Part shown: positions 1 through 9,549 of the stretch, piece after piece
Layout: each line of letters opens with the position of its first letter
Numbering within the stretch: position 1 is the first letter of the stretch
Assembly (NCBI RefSeq): GCF_002099425.1
Contig: NW_018343982.1
Location: 9,459,501 to 9,523,500, forward strand
Length of the DNA: 64,000 nucleotides
Direction of reading: 5' to 3'
Origin: Phascolarctos cinereus
Taxonomy: Eukaryota > Chordata > Mammalia > Diprotodontia > Phascolarctidae
Made by a program: the position numbers and the translations under genes
The notes under the pieces: model-generated
Told to the model about the DNA's origin: nothing
The model's database searches: none
The model's input: the letters and a program-made list of their open reading frames with translations, nothing else

Positions 1-55
1 AGCTAAGCAATACAAGATCCCACATTTACTTGTGAATTAAGCAAGAGTATAATAG

Positions 56-252
56 AGGACACTTACTAGCTGTACAATCCTGGGCAAGTCATGTAACCCT
101 AGTTGCTTCATTTTCTCATCTCTAAAATGGGGACACACTGGAGAAGGAAATGGCAAATCACTTCAATATCTTTGTGAGAAAATCCCACGGACTTTGTCCG
201 CAGGATCACAAAGAGGCAGATATGACTACACGACTGAACAACAACAATAATA
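56..252 (+). mobile_element. tRNA-derived marsupial SINE, 3' part
   Basis: The stretch runs from a 'ctgggcaagtca' motif through 'ctcatctctaaaatgggg' and 'ggagaaggaaatggcaaa' to an 'actgaacaacaacaa' tail. The same order appears in the complete SINEs at about 52.2 and 62.8 kb. The tRNA-like head is missing or too diverged to see. The short open frame here is only a read-through of the SINE. Confidence 0.75.
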
Positions 253-360
253 GAAGAACAACCCACAATGATGGAAGAGCAGAAAAGTTGGATGTCCTTG
301 TAGAGTGGCAGGAGATTTCAGGTGCCAGATTTGGTTGATTCTCCTTTTTGGGACAAGCAA

Positions 361-575
361 GCCTAGTGGCGAGAGGAGACTGGTCTTGGATTTAGGAGGT
401 CTAGGTTCAAGTCCCAACCCTCCCATCTTTGGCAACTCATAACCTCTTTGAGTGTCAATTTCCTCATCCCTAAAATTGGGATAACACTTGTCTTCTCTAC
501 CTCTCAAGATTGTTAGAAGTTTTAAACAAGGCAATGCACAGGGCACTATTTAAAAGCAGGATATTATTTTGAAGA
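361..575 (+). repeat. MIR-like SINE relic
   Basis: A diverged MIR arrangement is visible: 'ctaggttcaagtccc', then 'tttcctcatccctaaaattggg', then a tail like 'ctcaagattgttagaag'. Many substitutions suggest great age. Confidence 0.5.
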
Positions 576-1044
576 AGCACACAATCCAGCTGGCATTTAA
601 TGTCACTACCAGCCACAAGAGCATGAATTGTGTGACTGGAGATCACCGTGGCTCTGTACAACCGTTTTACATTAGCTCAGTAGTGGGAGTTATTCTGGAT
701 CACATAGTCCGGGTTCTGAGTAGGGCCTAAGATAGAGTTGGGACCACAAGTGAACCAGGTAATGGTGCAGATTAAACTAACCCCTGCTCTAGAAACAGGG
801 GGGGAAATAGGGTCACAGGAGTTTTCCAAGGTTTATTGTTCTGTCAGTTAAGATGGCTTGGATTTGGGCAATACTGATTGATTAGGAAAAGACTTTAGGT
901 GGGAAGGGACAGAACCAGAGTAAAAAAAAAAAAAGCATAGATTCAAGGGGCAAGTCCAAGATGGTGGCTTGGTAAGGCTTAAGGTCTGCATTTTTGGCTG
1001 GAAGAGTCCAGTGGCAGGAGGGACTTGTTACTAGGGATTATTTT
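576..1044. other. No recognisable feature
   Basis: Nothing supportable is seen apart from a short A-run near 920-935. 'atggtgcagattaaact' near 763 faintly recalls family A (see 1440-1640), but the match is too short to call. Confidence 0.5.
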
Positions 1045-1130
1045 ATTCTTTGTCTTGGTAACCCCAGCACCTATTATTTAACCTGGCACATAGTTGCCTG
1101 CTCAGTAAATGCTTGTTGATTAATTGATTG
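1045..1130 (+). repeat. L2-type LINE 3' end
   Basis: The sequence carries the L2-style terminal phrase: 'cccagcacctattatttaacctggcacatag' style wording, then 'gctcagtaaatgcttgttga' and a 'ttgattgattg' tail. It is a short 3' fragment only. Confidence 0.55.
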
Positions 1131-1439
1131 GCAAATCAGGGACCAGATAAGGAAGATAGATATAATCCAAAGCACTCCAAGGCTCCACAGGGACCAGCAA
1201 ATTTTAAGCACAGCTTTCTGTGAGCAGGCCCTGTACCTAGACCTTCCCCAAACCCCCACCAGCTAAGGGACCCTTCTGCCATGACTACTTTTATTAGCCT
1301 CCGTAATAACTAGAGGTGTCAAGGAGAGCTCTTTCTGTGCTACACCTGCATGGAACTTACTGGGCAGAAGTCTTACCCTGCCATCAGCCAGGGGGATACT
1401 GGAGCCAGCTCTAACAAGCTTATAAAAGCCAACAGTTAG

Positions 1440-1640
1440 ATTTTTAGTGTGAGCTTCGATAACCTCAGAAATCAGGAATTACTACTCATCAACCCTTGAT
1501 TGTTTATTTTGTTGATTGTCTGGACTTAACAAAGTATTAATAATGCAAATTAAACCTAAAAGCACGTGCAAGTACATTTCCCCCCTGTATTGCTCCATAA
1601 ACAGTCCTTAAATTTGGCAGCAGTAAGTGCAGCAGAAGGC
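1440..1640 (+). repeat. Unclassified dispersed repeat, family A, copy 1
   Basis: This stretch shares an ordered set of blocks with 5275-5490 and 39895-40145: 'gattgtctggactta', 'aaagt', 'ttaataatgca', 'attaaa', then a C-rich block and 'cagt/ctgtta'. The core is about 90 bp, and weaker similarity extends to about 200 bp. No terminal repeats, A-tail or target duplication are evident. I do not recognise the family; an ancient LTR or DNA-transposon relic would both be possible. Confidence 0.5.
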
Positions 1641-1689
1641 TCAGGGAATGAAGTTATCACCCAATGGAGACCTGGTGATTGTGGGCTAA

Positions 1690-1860
1690 TAATAATGATA
1701 ACATCATCATCAGCAGCAGCAGCAGCACCACCATCACCATCAACAACACCACAATCATCAACAACACCTCATCATCGCCAACGGTGTCACCAACTTCACC
1801 AATACCGTAATCATCACCAATGCCACCACCATCATAGACAGCAACAACATTTGCAAAGTT
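1690..1860. repeat. Imperfect CAN trinucleotide repeat
   Basis: About 170 bp of mixed CAT, CAG, CAC and CAA triplets, including a CAG run near 1711-1725. The plus-strand open frame through it is low-complexity Ser/Ala/Pro/His/Gln sequence. It has no splice or codon context that would support a gene. Confidence 0.8.
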
Positions 1861-1964
1861 GTTTTACAGCCATTATCTTATTTGAGCCTTACAATACCTT
1901 AGTAATCAACTCATTTCCTCTTCATAAGCTGCCACACAAACATCTTTACAATTAGGCCCCTTGA

Positions 1965-1965
1965 T

Positions 1966-2041
<76 letters not shown>

Positions 2042-2056
2042 CCTCCCTCTCCCTCC
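1965..2056. repeat. (CT)n microsatellite
   Basis: Almost pure CT dinucleotides, broken by 'cctc' and 'ccctccct' interruptions. Confidence 0.95.
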
Positions 2057-2224
2057 TAATGGAACTTATTTGCTCTAGTCAGACTAGTTTCTCCCCACTG
2101 TCCTCCCAACACAACCCCCATGAGTTTGCTCCGGGACTTGAAGCCATAACAGATAAGGAACTGTTAGGGGAACTAGCGATGGTTAGCCTGGAGGAGAGAA
2201 AATGAAGGTGAGGCTAAAGAAGCT

Positions 2225-2775
2225 GCCTTCACAAATCTGCAGTGGGGCTGTCATGGGGAATTGGGAGTAACCTTCTGTAGAACACTGGAGCTTGGGTTGA
2301 TGCTCAAGGAAGGCCAATTTTGGCTCAAAATCGGGAAGAACCTATTCATAGCCAGAGCTGTCTCAAGCTGGAACAGACTGATTTGAAGAGAATGAGCTCC
2401 CTGCTATTGGAATAATAAGAGCTAACATTTATATTGTATTTTAAGGTCTGGTAAGCATGTTAAATATGTTATCTTATTTAATCTCCACAACAACTCCATG
2501 AGTATATTTTATTCTTATCCTCATTTTACAGATGAGGAAACTGAGGCTTAAAGCAGTTAGGTAGTTTCCCCAGAGATAGGAGTTGAACTGCATGTCTCCC
2601 CCAACTCTAAGTCTTGCACTTTTCCTACGATATCACAGTTCCCATACTGGAAGTGTTTAAGCAGAGGTCCAAAGTCTCCCTATCAGAGATACTGTAGAAT
2701 AGATTCCTAAATAGGATTAATAGTTGGATTATGATCTCTAAGTCTCTCTAAGAATCTATGGTTATATGTTGGTGC
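2225..2775 (+). repeat. L3/CR1 LINE 3' fragment, split by an inserted MIR
   Basis: Two halves read as one CR1-type 3' end. The first is '...cagagctgtctcaagctggaacagactg...gagctccctgctattgg'. After an interruption the second continues '...ctggaagtgtttaagcagaggtc...' and ends in the diagnostic 'aagaatctatggtt'-type tail. The interruption is the minus-strand MIR at about 2405-2640, so the L3 copy is the older of the two. Confidence 0.65.
2405..2640 (-). repeat. MIR-type SINE inserted into L3
   Basis: Read on the plus strand it shows the minus-strand MIR signature: 'cctcattttacagatgagga', 'aactgaggct' and a degenerate '...gttgaactgcatgtc...' before the end. It separates two matching halves of an L3/CR1 element. 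Confidence 0.65.
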
Positions 2776-2784
2776 CCAATCAAT

Positions 2785-2870
2785 CTTACAGATGAGGAAA
2801 TGGAGGTTTATATAGGGGAAATGACTTGTCTAAGGTCACCTTGGAATTTCCCGGCAGAGCCAAGAGTAAG
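2785..2870 (-). repeat. MIR core fragment
   Basis: A short core is readable: 'ttacagatgaggaaatggagg' followed by 'aatgacttgtctaaggtcacc'. The rest is not recognisable. Confidence 0.5.
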
Positions 2871-2879
2871 ACTGTTTTC

Positions 2880-3650
2880 TTGATTCCTTTCCCACTATAT
2901 TTTCATCCACACCAGAGTGAAAATATGTTAACTTCTATTTGAAACTAAAAGATATTTTAGGAGACAAGGAACTACCAACATATCAAAGAGTTTTGGGATA
3001 TTTACAACCAGGGGTGGTCTCTGTGATGGAAAGAATTTCAGATCAGATATTCCATTGCTCTTTTGTAAGGGTGAAAATTATAATGTGTTCCAGTCAGCCT
3101 GGGCTTTTTAAGTCTTTGGATGATATAACTAATTTCATGTTTATGGCCACTGAGTCAATTGGTTTGGGCCAAACTTACTTTGGTCACCTCAGGGACTGAT
3201 TTTAAACTGATCATCTACATGGTTGGTTTTACGAAGTCATGAACATCATATGTTCCTATCTAGTGTGAGAAGTCTTTCCTACCCATGTTCTGATGGTTAA
3301 TTTCAGTTTGAACTCATCAGAATCCTTCTATTGGTGATATGGCTAAACTTGGTGGCCTCTCTAAATCATGTTACCGTGTAGAAGATGTCAAATGGATCGA
3401 TTTAATAGAATAGGCAAAATGGATTAGGTGAGTTCTTCACTGTATCCAGAAACAGCCTAAGATAGTACAGTGATCACACCCTAGTAAACCATCTTGGCAG
3501 ATGGGCTAAACCAGGTTGAGGGTAACCTACAGGCCTCAAACCCAACAGTGAGGTAGGGAGATGTGTACCCCAAGCATGGGAAGACTTTCTTGGGCGGAAT
3601 GGGCAGGTAAGATCAATTTATTCCAACTGCCATGAAGGTGGCAGAAGCTG
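2880..3650. other. No recognisable feature
   Basis: Ordinary mixed sequence without a repeat I can name. The 86-codon plus-strand frame at 2939-3199 shows no recognisable domain, conserved composition or splice context, and I do not call it a gene. Confidence 0.5.
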
Positions 3651-3654
3651 GTGC

Positions 3655-3930
3655 TTAGAGCTTGGTCAGACATTGAAAATGCCAAGGTCATCCACTGCAT
3701 CCTGGGCCATCATCATTGGTCTTCCTGACTTTTGTCTTGCCACTGGACTTCAATGACCCTGGAAGAGAGAGTGAGGCTAACAACTCTGTGCAACTCTGCC
3801 TCACTTAAATCCAATTTATGTGCAAGTCAAGATATCACAAGATGATCCCAAGACATCAAGACATCATCTTGTGATGTCATCAGTCCTCTTGGAAAATGAA
3901 GGATGAACGACAACAATAACAGCTGATATC
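3655..3930 (+). mobile_element. RTE-tailed SINE
   Basis: Contains 'ggtcttcctgacttttgtctt', 'gactccagtgg'-like and 'gagagtgaggctaa' blocks, 'caattt.tgtgcaagtcaag.catca' and a 3' end 'gaaggatgaacgacaacaataaca'. The (ACA)n-type end is typical of SINEs that borrow RTE-clade LINE machinery. The same element occurs in the other orientation at 48446-48632. Confidence 0.7.
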
Positions 3931-3934
3931 ATTC

Positions 3935-4510
3935 ATTTCAACATTGCTGGTGTGATTTTTTTTTTGTTTATTTTTATCCTGTATCTCTGAAGTGATATAG
4001 AGTCTATACATAGCCTGTATCTCTGACATGGTCTTCCCTGCAGCGAGCAGGTAACATTACAGTACTATTTCCTTCTCTGTTTTCCTAATCCATAGAGTAA
4101 CATTCTAACATTCATTAGAAAGGAAAAATGAAGGGAGAGGATTAAGGGTACATTGAGATAATCACCAAGTTGATTTCCCTGTTGAGCCAAGGAGAAATAG
4201 AATTTTGAAATCTGAATGGAAAGGGGAGATTTTTGTGAAATTTCTGAAACAAAGTTTACAATGTTATAAAGTAAATAGCCTGGCCATTTATGTTCTTCTC
4301 TTCCCAGAGACAGTGGAGCAGAAAGAAAGAATGTGCTATTCTTATTCCTTCTTGATGGGAGTTACATTCCAATCGGGCATGCAGATGGAAAATCATCCCA
4401 TGCCCTATAGACAGTAGAGCAAATGTTCCATGTCTGGCTTAGGAATTTGTTTCTTGCTTGTTTCTATTTCTGTCTTGGCTAACGATTTGTGTGAATTATA
4501 TCAGACAGTA
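3935..4510. other. No recognisable feature
   Basis: A T-run near 3957-3966 is the only marked feature. The 70-codon frame at 4205-4417 has no recognisable content. Confidence 0.5.
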
Positions 4511-4514
4511 GTTG

Positions 4515-5030
4515 ACCTTTCTGTCTCAGTTTATTCATCTGTAAGATGGGAATGGAGCTGACCCCAGACAGGAAAGGGACTTGCTTTGTCTCAAATTACC
4601 TGGTTAAGTGGACTAGTAGAAAAAGCCCAGGGCTGAGAGTCAAAAAAACCTGGCTCTGTCAGCATTGCTTGAATTGTGCGTCCTGAGCAAGTCACAACTT
4701 TTCTGTCCTCCACTGTCTTCATTTATAAAATGGGATTAATAACTATCAAGGTATAGTCAAAGGAGGGTTCAAGTCCTTGGCACCATCACTTATTAGCTAG
4801 TCTTGAACTGTTTCTTTATCTCTGTAAGTTGCCCATTAGGGTCTTTCTCAAGAGGAATAATATTTGGAAAGTGCTTAGCACAGTGGGCCTTCTATAAATG
4901 CTAATTCTTTTCTTTCTCCTTCTGTCTTTCTCTACCCACCATGCAAGGCTGGTGTGAGACTTGAAGGAGGTGATATATTTGAAAGCACTTCATAACATTT
5001 TATAAATGTAAATCATAACAATTCTTAATA
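4515..5030 (+). repeat. Cluster of MIR/L2-like relics
   Basis: Three successive plus-strand relics are readable: 'tcagtttattcatctgtaag' near 4528, 'ctgagagtcaaaaaaacctggctctgtc...' with 'ataaaatgggattaat' at 4610-4745, and 'gtgcttagcacagtgggcc' with 'tataaatgctaa' at 4770-4910. Boundaries between them are uncertain. Confidence 0.5.
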
Positions 5031-5164
5031 TGACTACTGCCCTCCATATTGAGCTATGTGAGGTTAAATGAGAAAAGGAATGTGAAAGAATTTGGGAAAG
5101 TATGGTGCTTCTCCGAAGTTAGAGCTCGATCATTATTATCACTACTAATAATAAGATGTTCTGC

Positions 5165-5275
5165 TAGAGGATCAGAGGCAAACTTGATGTAGCATAGAGC
5201 TGGCCTTGGCGCCAGGAACGCTTGGGATCTAGTCCTGCCTCCTGGCGGCACGATCTTGGGCAAAGTCATTTAAAT
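5165..5275 (+). repeat. MIR 5' fragment
   Basis: Shows the MIR order: 'catagagctggccttggcg...ctagtcctgcctcc' followed by 'gatcttgggcaaagtcattta'. Confidence 0.5.
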
Positions 5276-5490
5276 CAGCAAACACTACCAATCAGGACTT
5301 GATTTATTATTTAGTTGATTGTCTAGACTTGAGAAAGTGATGGAGAAAATGTTAATAATGCAGATTAAAGTTAAAAGTGTGTCATGGACGCCTCCCCTCC
5401 CCCTTGAGCTGGTTGTTAACTATTTCCCAGAATACTCCTGCTTATAGCAGTGAAATCACAGGTCCAGGTCCAGGGCCTGTCCCTGCAAGA
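5275..5490 (+). repeat. Unclassified dispersed repeat, family A, copy 2
   Basis: Core 'gattgtctagacttgagaaa' followed by 'tgatggagaaaatgttaat', 'aatgcagattaaa', then a C-rich block and 'ggttgttaac.atttcccagaatactcct'. The ordered blocks match 39895-40145 closely and 1440-1640 more loosely. The family is not recognised. Confidence 0.55.
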
Positions 5491-5824
5491 TCCCAAATAG
5501 AAGCTCCTAAAAGACATGTCTGTGCAAGAGGACCTTTTTTTAAACTGCTTATGAGTTGCTGCTTCATTTGAAAATAGAAGTTTTATGGGTTTCTTTATTT
5601 TTTTGTTACTTATTTTCCAATTTAAAATTTACAGATGTTTTACAGGCATCTCACTCTTAAACAAATATCAATTTTGCTTCCTAGAACCCTGAACTCTGGT
5701 TAGACTAATTTGTTTTCATTAGACCATGTGTACTTATAGGATATTTGGTGAGCTTCAGAGGGGAAATAACAATTTCAGTCAAGCCAAGAGGGGTCATGGG
5801 AAGCGAAAAATAGCAGGAATTATT

Positions 5825-6020
5825 CCTTCCTCCCTTCCTTCCTCCCTTCCTTCCTTCCTTCCTTCCTTCCTTCCTTCCTTCCTTCCTTCCTTCCTTCCTT
5901 CCTTCCTCCTTCCCTCCCTCTCTCCTTTTCTCCTTTTATCTCTCCCTCCTTTATTCCTTTCCTTCCTTTTTTCCTTCCTTCTTTCCTTCCCCCCTTTTTT
6001 TCTTTCTCTTTCTTTCCCAT
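5825..6020. repeat. (TTCC)n tetranucleotide repeat and polypyrimidine tract
   Basis: A clean TTCC array to about 5905, then a degraded C/T tract to about 6017. The paired open frames on both strands here (Pro/Ser-Leu-Phe and Lys/Glu-Gly-Arg) are artefacts of the repeat. Confidence 0.95.
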
Positions 6021-6840
6021 ATGAATGAAGACCATTCCAGCTTATATAACAGGGCAGGAGTTAGAGATGAATTAATCATGGCATTTTGCAAAGAAACAAA
6101 GTGCCTGATGTTCATTTCCCAATCAGTCAAGTATCTCAAGGACCTGGGGCCCCTTGGTGATGAGGAAATTAAATATTCCATCCTGGTTGGGTCTATGGTG
6201 AGTCAGGGTGAAAAGGCATAATGATGGGGCATGTCTATGATCATCTGGCCTGTAGCAATCATCAAATTCTGGGACTGAATGGAGAAAAAACCTGGAGATG
6301 AGCAAGGAGCCACACGCACTAGCTGATTCTCTGTGTAACCTAAACCCCCAGCTACATCTGGGCACCTCATGTTCTTTCTTGTACCTTGGAGAAAGGAGAA
6401 AAAAAAACACTACCTCGTTGAAAGATGAGCTAAGCCCTGTGGAGCATGCTGGAAGAAGAGGCAGATGATTAGCATGTTTAGATAACGGGTGTCTCCTCGA
6501 GGAAACTCACTCAGGAGAAAGGAGCTGAGCTAGAGAGATTGGACACTTGTATAACTAGGGATTGGCAACTTTCTAAAGTGACTGGCCAAGACTGTATTTA
6601 TCCACTATCTTGCAAGAAAGGGTTGGAGATGAGAGGAAATTCAAGTACCTTGGAATAGGAACAGTTGGTTGAAGGGATATGGGTGACACAGTTGGCTCGT
6701 CCTTCCACCCTAAGCACGGGTACTGTTAAAAATAATCTTAAACGGCACCTTTTGTGGCATATGCCAAAGTTTGGCATTCTCTAGGCAGTGACAGAATAAT
6801 AATCATCTCTAGAATCTCTGATTTCATCAATGTCAGCAGG
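6020..6840. other. No recognisable feature
   Basis: Mixed sequence. The short frames at 6021-6221 (+) and 6123-6410 (-) overlap on opposite strands and show no domain. I see no gene. Confidence 0.45.
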
Positions 6841-6844
6841 AACT

Positions 6845-7125
6845 TTCCCTACCAGAGAGGCAGCTGGTGACACAGTAGATAGAATGCTGGGCCGGAGTCA
6901 GGAGGACTGAATTCAAATCCCACCTCAGACACTTACTGGCTTTGTGACCTTAGTCAAGTCCCTTAACCTCTATTTATCTCAGTTTCCTGAACTGTAAAAT
7001 GAGGGGACAATAGCACCTAACTCTCAGGGTTCTTGTGAGGATCAAATGAAATAATATTTGCAAAGTTCTTAGCACAGTGCCTGTATATAGTAGGTACCTT
7101 ATAAATGCTTATTCTTTTCCCCTTC
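6845..7125 (+). mobile_element. tRNA-headed composite SINE
   Basis: Starts with a tRNA-like head ('ggcagctggtgacacagtag', 'ggagtcaggaggactgaatt'), continues with 'gtgaccttagtcaagtccct' and 'tcagtttcctgaactgtaaa', and ends L2-like ('gcacagtgcctgtatatagtagg', 'ataaatgctta'). The same layout occurs at 41263-41540. Confidence 0.7.
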
Positions 7126-7164
7126 CCTATCAATGAAGAGTGGCTCCTTTTTGTAACTCTAGAG

Positions 7165-7430
7165 AGTTGGTCTAGAGTTAGGAAGACCTGAGTTCAAACT
7201 CTACCTTTGATACATATTGGATGTGTGATTTTGGTTGAGTCACTTCACCTCTAGGCTAGGGGTGGGGAACCTGCAGCCTCTAGGCCACATGTGAAGTTTG
7301 GATTCAGTCAAAGGGCCTCACTTGAGGACCTAGAGGGCCACATGTGACCTCGAGGCCCATGGGTTCCCTACCCCTGCTCTAGGCAATGATACTAATAATA
7401 ATAATAGTAGGAATAAGGACAGGGCAAGGC
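7165..7430 (+). repeat. MIR-like relic split by a hAT MITE
   Basis: 'ggtctagagttaggaagacc', 'tgagttcaaactctacc' and 'tgagtcacttcacctct' read as a MIR up to 7256. It is then broken by the MITE at 7257-7376 and resumes with 'ctctaggcaatgatactaata'. Confidence 0.55.
7257..7376. mobile_element. hAT-type foldback MITE, copy 1, internally shortened
   Basis: The ends are inverted repeats: 'taggggtggggaacctgc' at the left and the reverse complement of 'caggggtagggaaccc' at the right. A perfect 8-bp target duplication 'ctctaggc' flanks it (7249-7256 and 7377-7384), which is the hAT hallmark. Compared with the 191-bp and 199-bp copies it lacks much of the centre. It has no coding capacity and would need a hAT transposase supplied elsewhere. 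Confidence 0.85.
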
Positions 7431-7439
7431 CTTGTGATT

Positions 7440-7630
7440 TTATTGGTTTTGGAAGCTCCCAGGTGAGGAAACTCACTTTACCAATCCAAGTTAGAACTTT
7501 CTCTGCAACTTAGAGTCTCAGAACTGTTTGGAGCATTAAGCAATGTGCCTGCAGTCACACAGCCAGTATTTGGCAGGGGGTACTTGAACCTAGGTCTTCC
7601 TGGCTTCAAAGCCTGCTCTTTACCTACAGT
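7440..7630 (-). mobile_element. MIR-related marsupial SINE
   Basis: Reads 'ggtgaggaaactcactttaccaatcc', 'gaactttctctgcaactta', 'gagtctcagaactg', 'gtcacacagccagtat' and 'acttgaacctaggtcttcc'. This same order, partly, is seen at 16360-16590 and 18180-18335. Confidence 0.6.
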
Positions 7631-7832
7631 ATAGGTATATATACATATGCGTGTGTGTGTAAAATCGTGTAACACAAATTGTCATTTACTAATGTCTTGT
7701 GTCTTTCCGGAGCTTCATAGTGGTTAGCACCATTAACCATTCCCCTAGAACAGCAATGACGACAGGGCAACTGGGGCTTTGCCTTCTAAGTCCTGGATTT
7801 AGAGGACCCTGGAGGTGACTTTAGAAGGTATT

Positions 7833-7980
7833 CATCTTTTTTTTTGGCTAGGCAATGGGGTTAAGTGACTTTCCCAGGGTCACACAGCTAGTGAGTGATA
7901 TGTGTCTGAGGACAAATTTGAACTCAGGTCCTCCTGAATCCAGGGCTGGTGCTCTATCCACTGCGCCACCTAGCTGCCCC
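7833..7980 (-). mobile_element. tRNA-derived SINE with 13-bp target duplication
   Basis: On the plus strand it opens with a T-run (the A-tail), then 'ggttaagtgactttcccagg', 'gtcacacagctagtgagtg', and ends 'ccacctagctgcccc', the inverted tRNA-like head. The target duplication 'tttagaaggtatt' is perfect at 7820-7832 and 7981-7993. An A-tail plus a 13-bp duplication indicates LINE-1-type target-primed insertion. Confidence 0.9.
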
Positions 7981-8429
7981 TTTAGAAGGTATTTGACAGT
8001 GTTTGCAGTCCTTCAAAATGTAGAAACAACATTGTTTAGTATCTACAATTATCCTTTCCACATCTCAGGGGGTTAGGGGCACATCCACATGATCTGAAAA
8101 ATCTGGGTAAAATCTCCTTTTGTATCATAGAAGAAGTCTGAATTTTTTTCTTTTTCTTTTTCTTTTATGCAGTGTTCACTGTACCTTATTGTAAAATTTG
8201 GATTAAGTATTTGGTCAGAGACTCTGTGTCACCTGCTGGCCTTCCTGTATCTTCTGGGGTTTCTGCAAACTCTGAAAAAAAAAATCCCAGTTAATTTCTT
8301 ATGCCAGCCTGACATATATTGAAACCACGCTAGGGAAAGTCATTATGTGGATGGCATAACTGTAGTTAGCAACAATAATTAGTTAAAGCAGAAAGCTACT
8401 CTATGGCCTGCGGTTATGGAGGAATGTGA

Positions 8430-8650
8430 TCACAGTTCTCGAGTTGGCAAGGGTCTTAGAGGCTGATGAATTCAACCCACTCTCTGCCCTATCATGCTCC
8501 CCCCCTCTCAAATGAGCATATGCCTCGTGCTGCTTGTCCTATTGTACTAGCCCCAGAGGCAAAAATTCTTCCTTAAAGCCCTTTGCCTCTCGAAGATTTT
8601 GGTTTATTCTGCATTTCATGACTTCTGCCAATCTTCTGGGTTTTACTGAA
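8430..8650 (-). repeat. L3/CR1-like relic
   Basis: 'gagttggcaagggtcttaga' and 'attcttccttaaagccc' follow the inverted order of CR1/L3 3' ends. It is diverged, so the call is tentative. Confidence 0.35.
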
Positions 8651-8711
8651 GTGGTGAACTCTTTGACTTTATCCTGGCTTTTTGGTTACTCTCTCATATC
8701 TTAGTTTAGGC

Positions 8712-8902
8712 CAGGTGTGGGGAACCTGTATCCTTGAGGTCACCTGTGACCCTTTAGGTCCTTGGGTGTGGCCTTTTGACTGAGTCCAAGTTTTACAGAA
8801 CAAATCTTCTTATTAAGGGGATTTGTTCTCTGAAGTTTGGATTCATGCTTGAGGACCTAGAGGGCCATAAGTGGCCTTGAGGCTGCAGATTCCCCACCCC
8901 TG
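8712..8902. mobile_element. hAT-type foldback MITE, copy 2
   Basis: 191 bp with inverted ends 'caggtgtggggaacctgt' and the reverse of 'caggggtggggaatctgc'. It is flanked by a perfect 8-bp duplication 'gtttaggc' (8704-8711 and 8903-8910). The two halves are complementary almost throughout: the left half, with 'ttgactgagtccaagtttta' and 'agaacaaatc', pairs with 'gatttgttct' and 'gtttggattca' on the right. The RNA or single strand should therefore fold into one long hairpin. Confidence 0.9.
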
Positions 8903-8924
8903 GTTTAGGCTATGTTTTTCACTC

Positions 8925-9420
8925 TCCCCCAGGTATATTCTACTTCTTAAAACTAGCATAGTCTTTGTCATTTTTACCAATCTGATAAGTATTCATTGGG
9001 ACACCAGAATTACTTTTATTTACATTTCTCTAATTATTAGTAATTTGTAATTTTTTTAAACATATTTGTTAAAAGATTGGATTTCTTCCATTTAAAACTG
9101 ACTATTCATATTATTTGACCAATTATCTATTAAGGAATACCTTTTATTCTTATGCATTTAAATCAGTTCCTTATACATATTAGAAATTAAGCCATTATCA
9201 GAGAAATCTACTAGAAAGATTTTCCCCTCATGTCCAAAAATAATTTTACATAATAAAAATTTTCTATTTTATCTAATTTGAGCCTTTTTATCTCTCATTT
9301 GGTCATGAACATTTCTTCTATTCACAATTGCCAAAGGCATTTACTTCCTCGCTCCTCTAATGTGTTTATGATGTTGTGTCCTATATGAGATGTTAGTTTC
9401 TCATGTGTTTTCCAAAGAAC
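8925..9420 (-). mobile_element. LINE-1 3' region fragment
   Basis: The plus strand reads 'ttgtcatttttaccaatctg', 'ttacatttctctaattatta', 'ggatttcttccatttaaaac' and 'aagccattatcagagaaatc'. This is the antisense of the L1 ORF2-end/3' region. A parallel stretch lies at 46470-46700. No coding remains. Confidence 0.65.
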
Positions 9421-9434
9421 AAAATGGAACCAGT

Positions 9435-9545
9435 ATAATGTAAGATCTGTGAGAGAAGAACCTGTTTTTATTTTTATCCCCAATGATAAAACAGTGTAAA
9501 TAATAAGTGCAAATAGTAAGCACTTAATACTTGTTGAATTGAATT
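9435..9545 (+). repeat. L2-type LINE 3' end
   Basis: Phrases 'gagagaagaacctgttttta' and 'agtaagcacttaatacttgt' followed by 'tgaattgaa' match the L2 terminal pattern. Confidence 0.5.
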
Positions 9546-9549
9546 TTCT

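Noticed and set aside
1690-1860. CRISPR-like array or coding polyglutamine repeat
   Set aside because: The triplets are imperfect with no spacer structure, and nothing marks an exon.
5726-6035. Open frames of 71-100 codons on both strands
   Set aside because: They arise from the (TTCC)n array; the translations are monotonous Pro/Ser/Leu/Phe or Lys/Glu/Gly/Arg.
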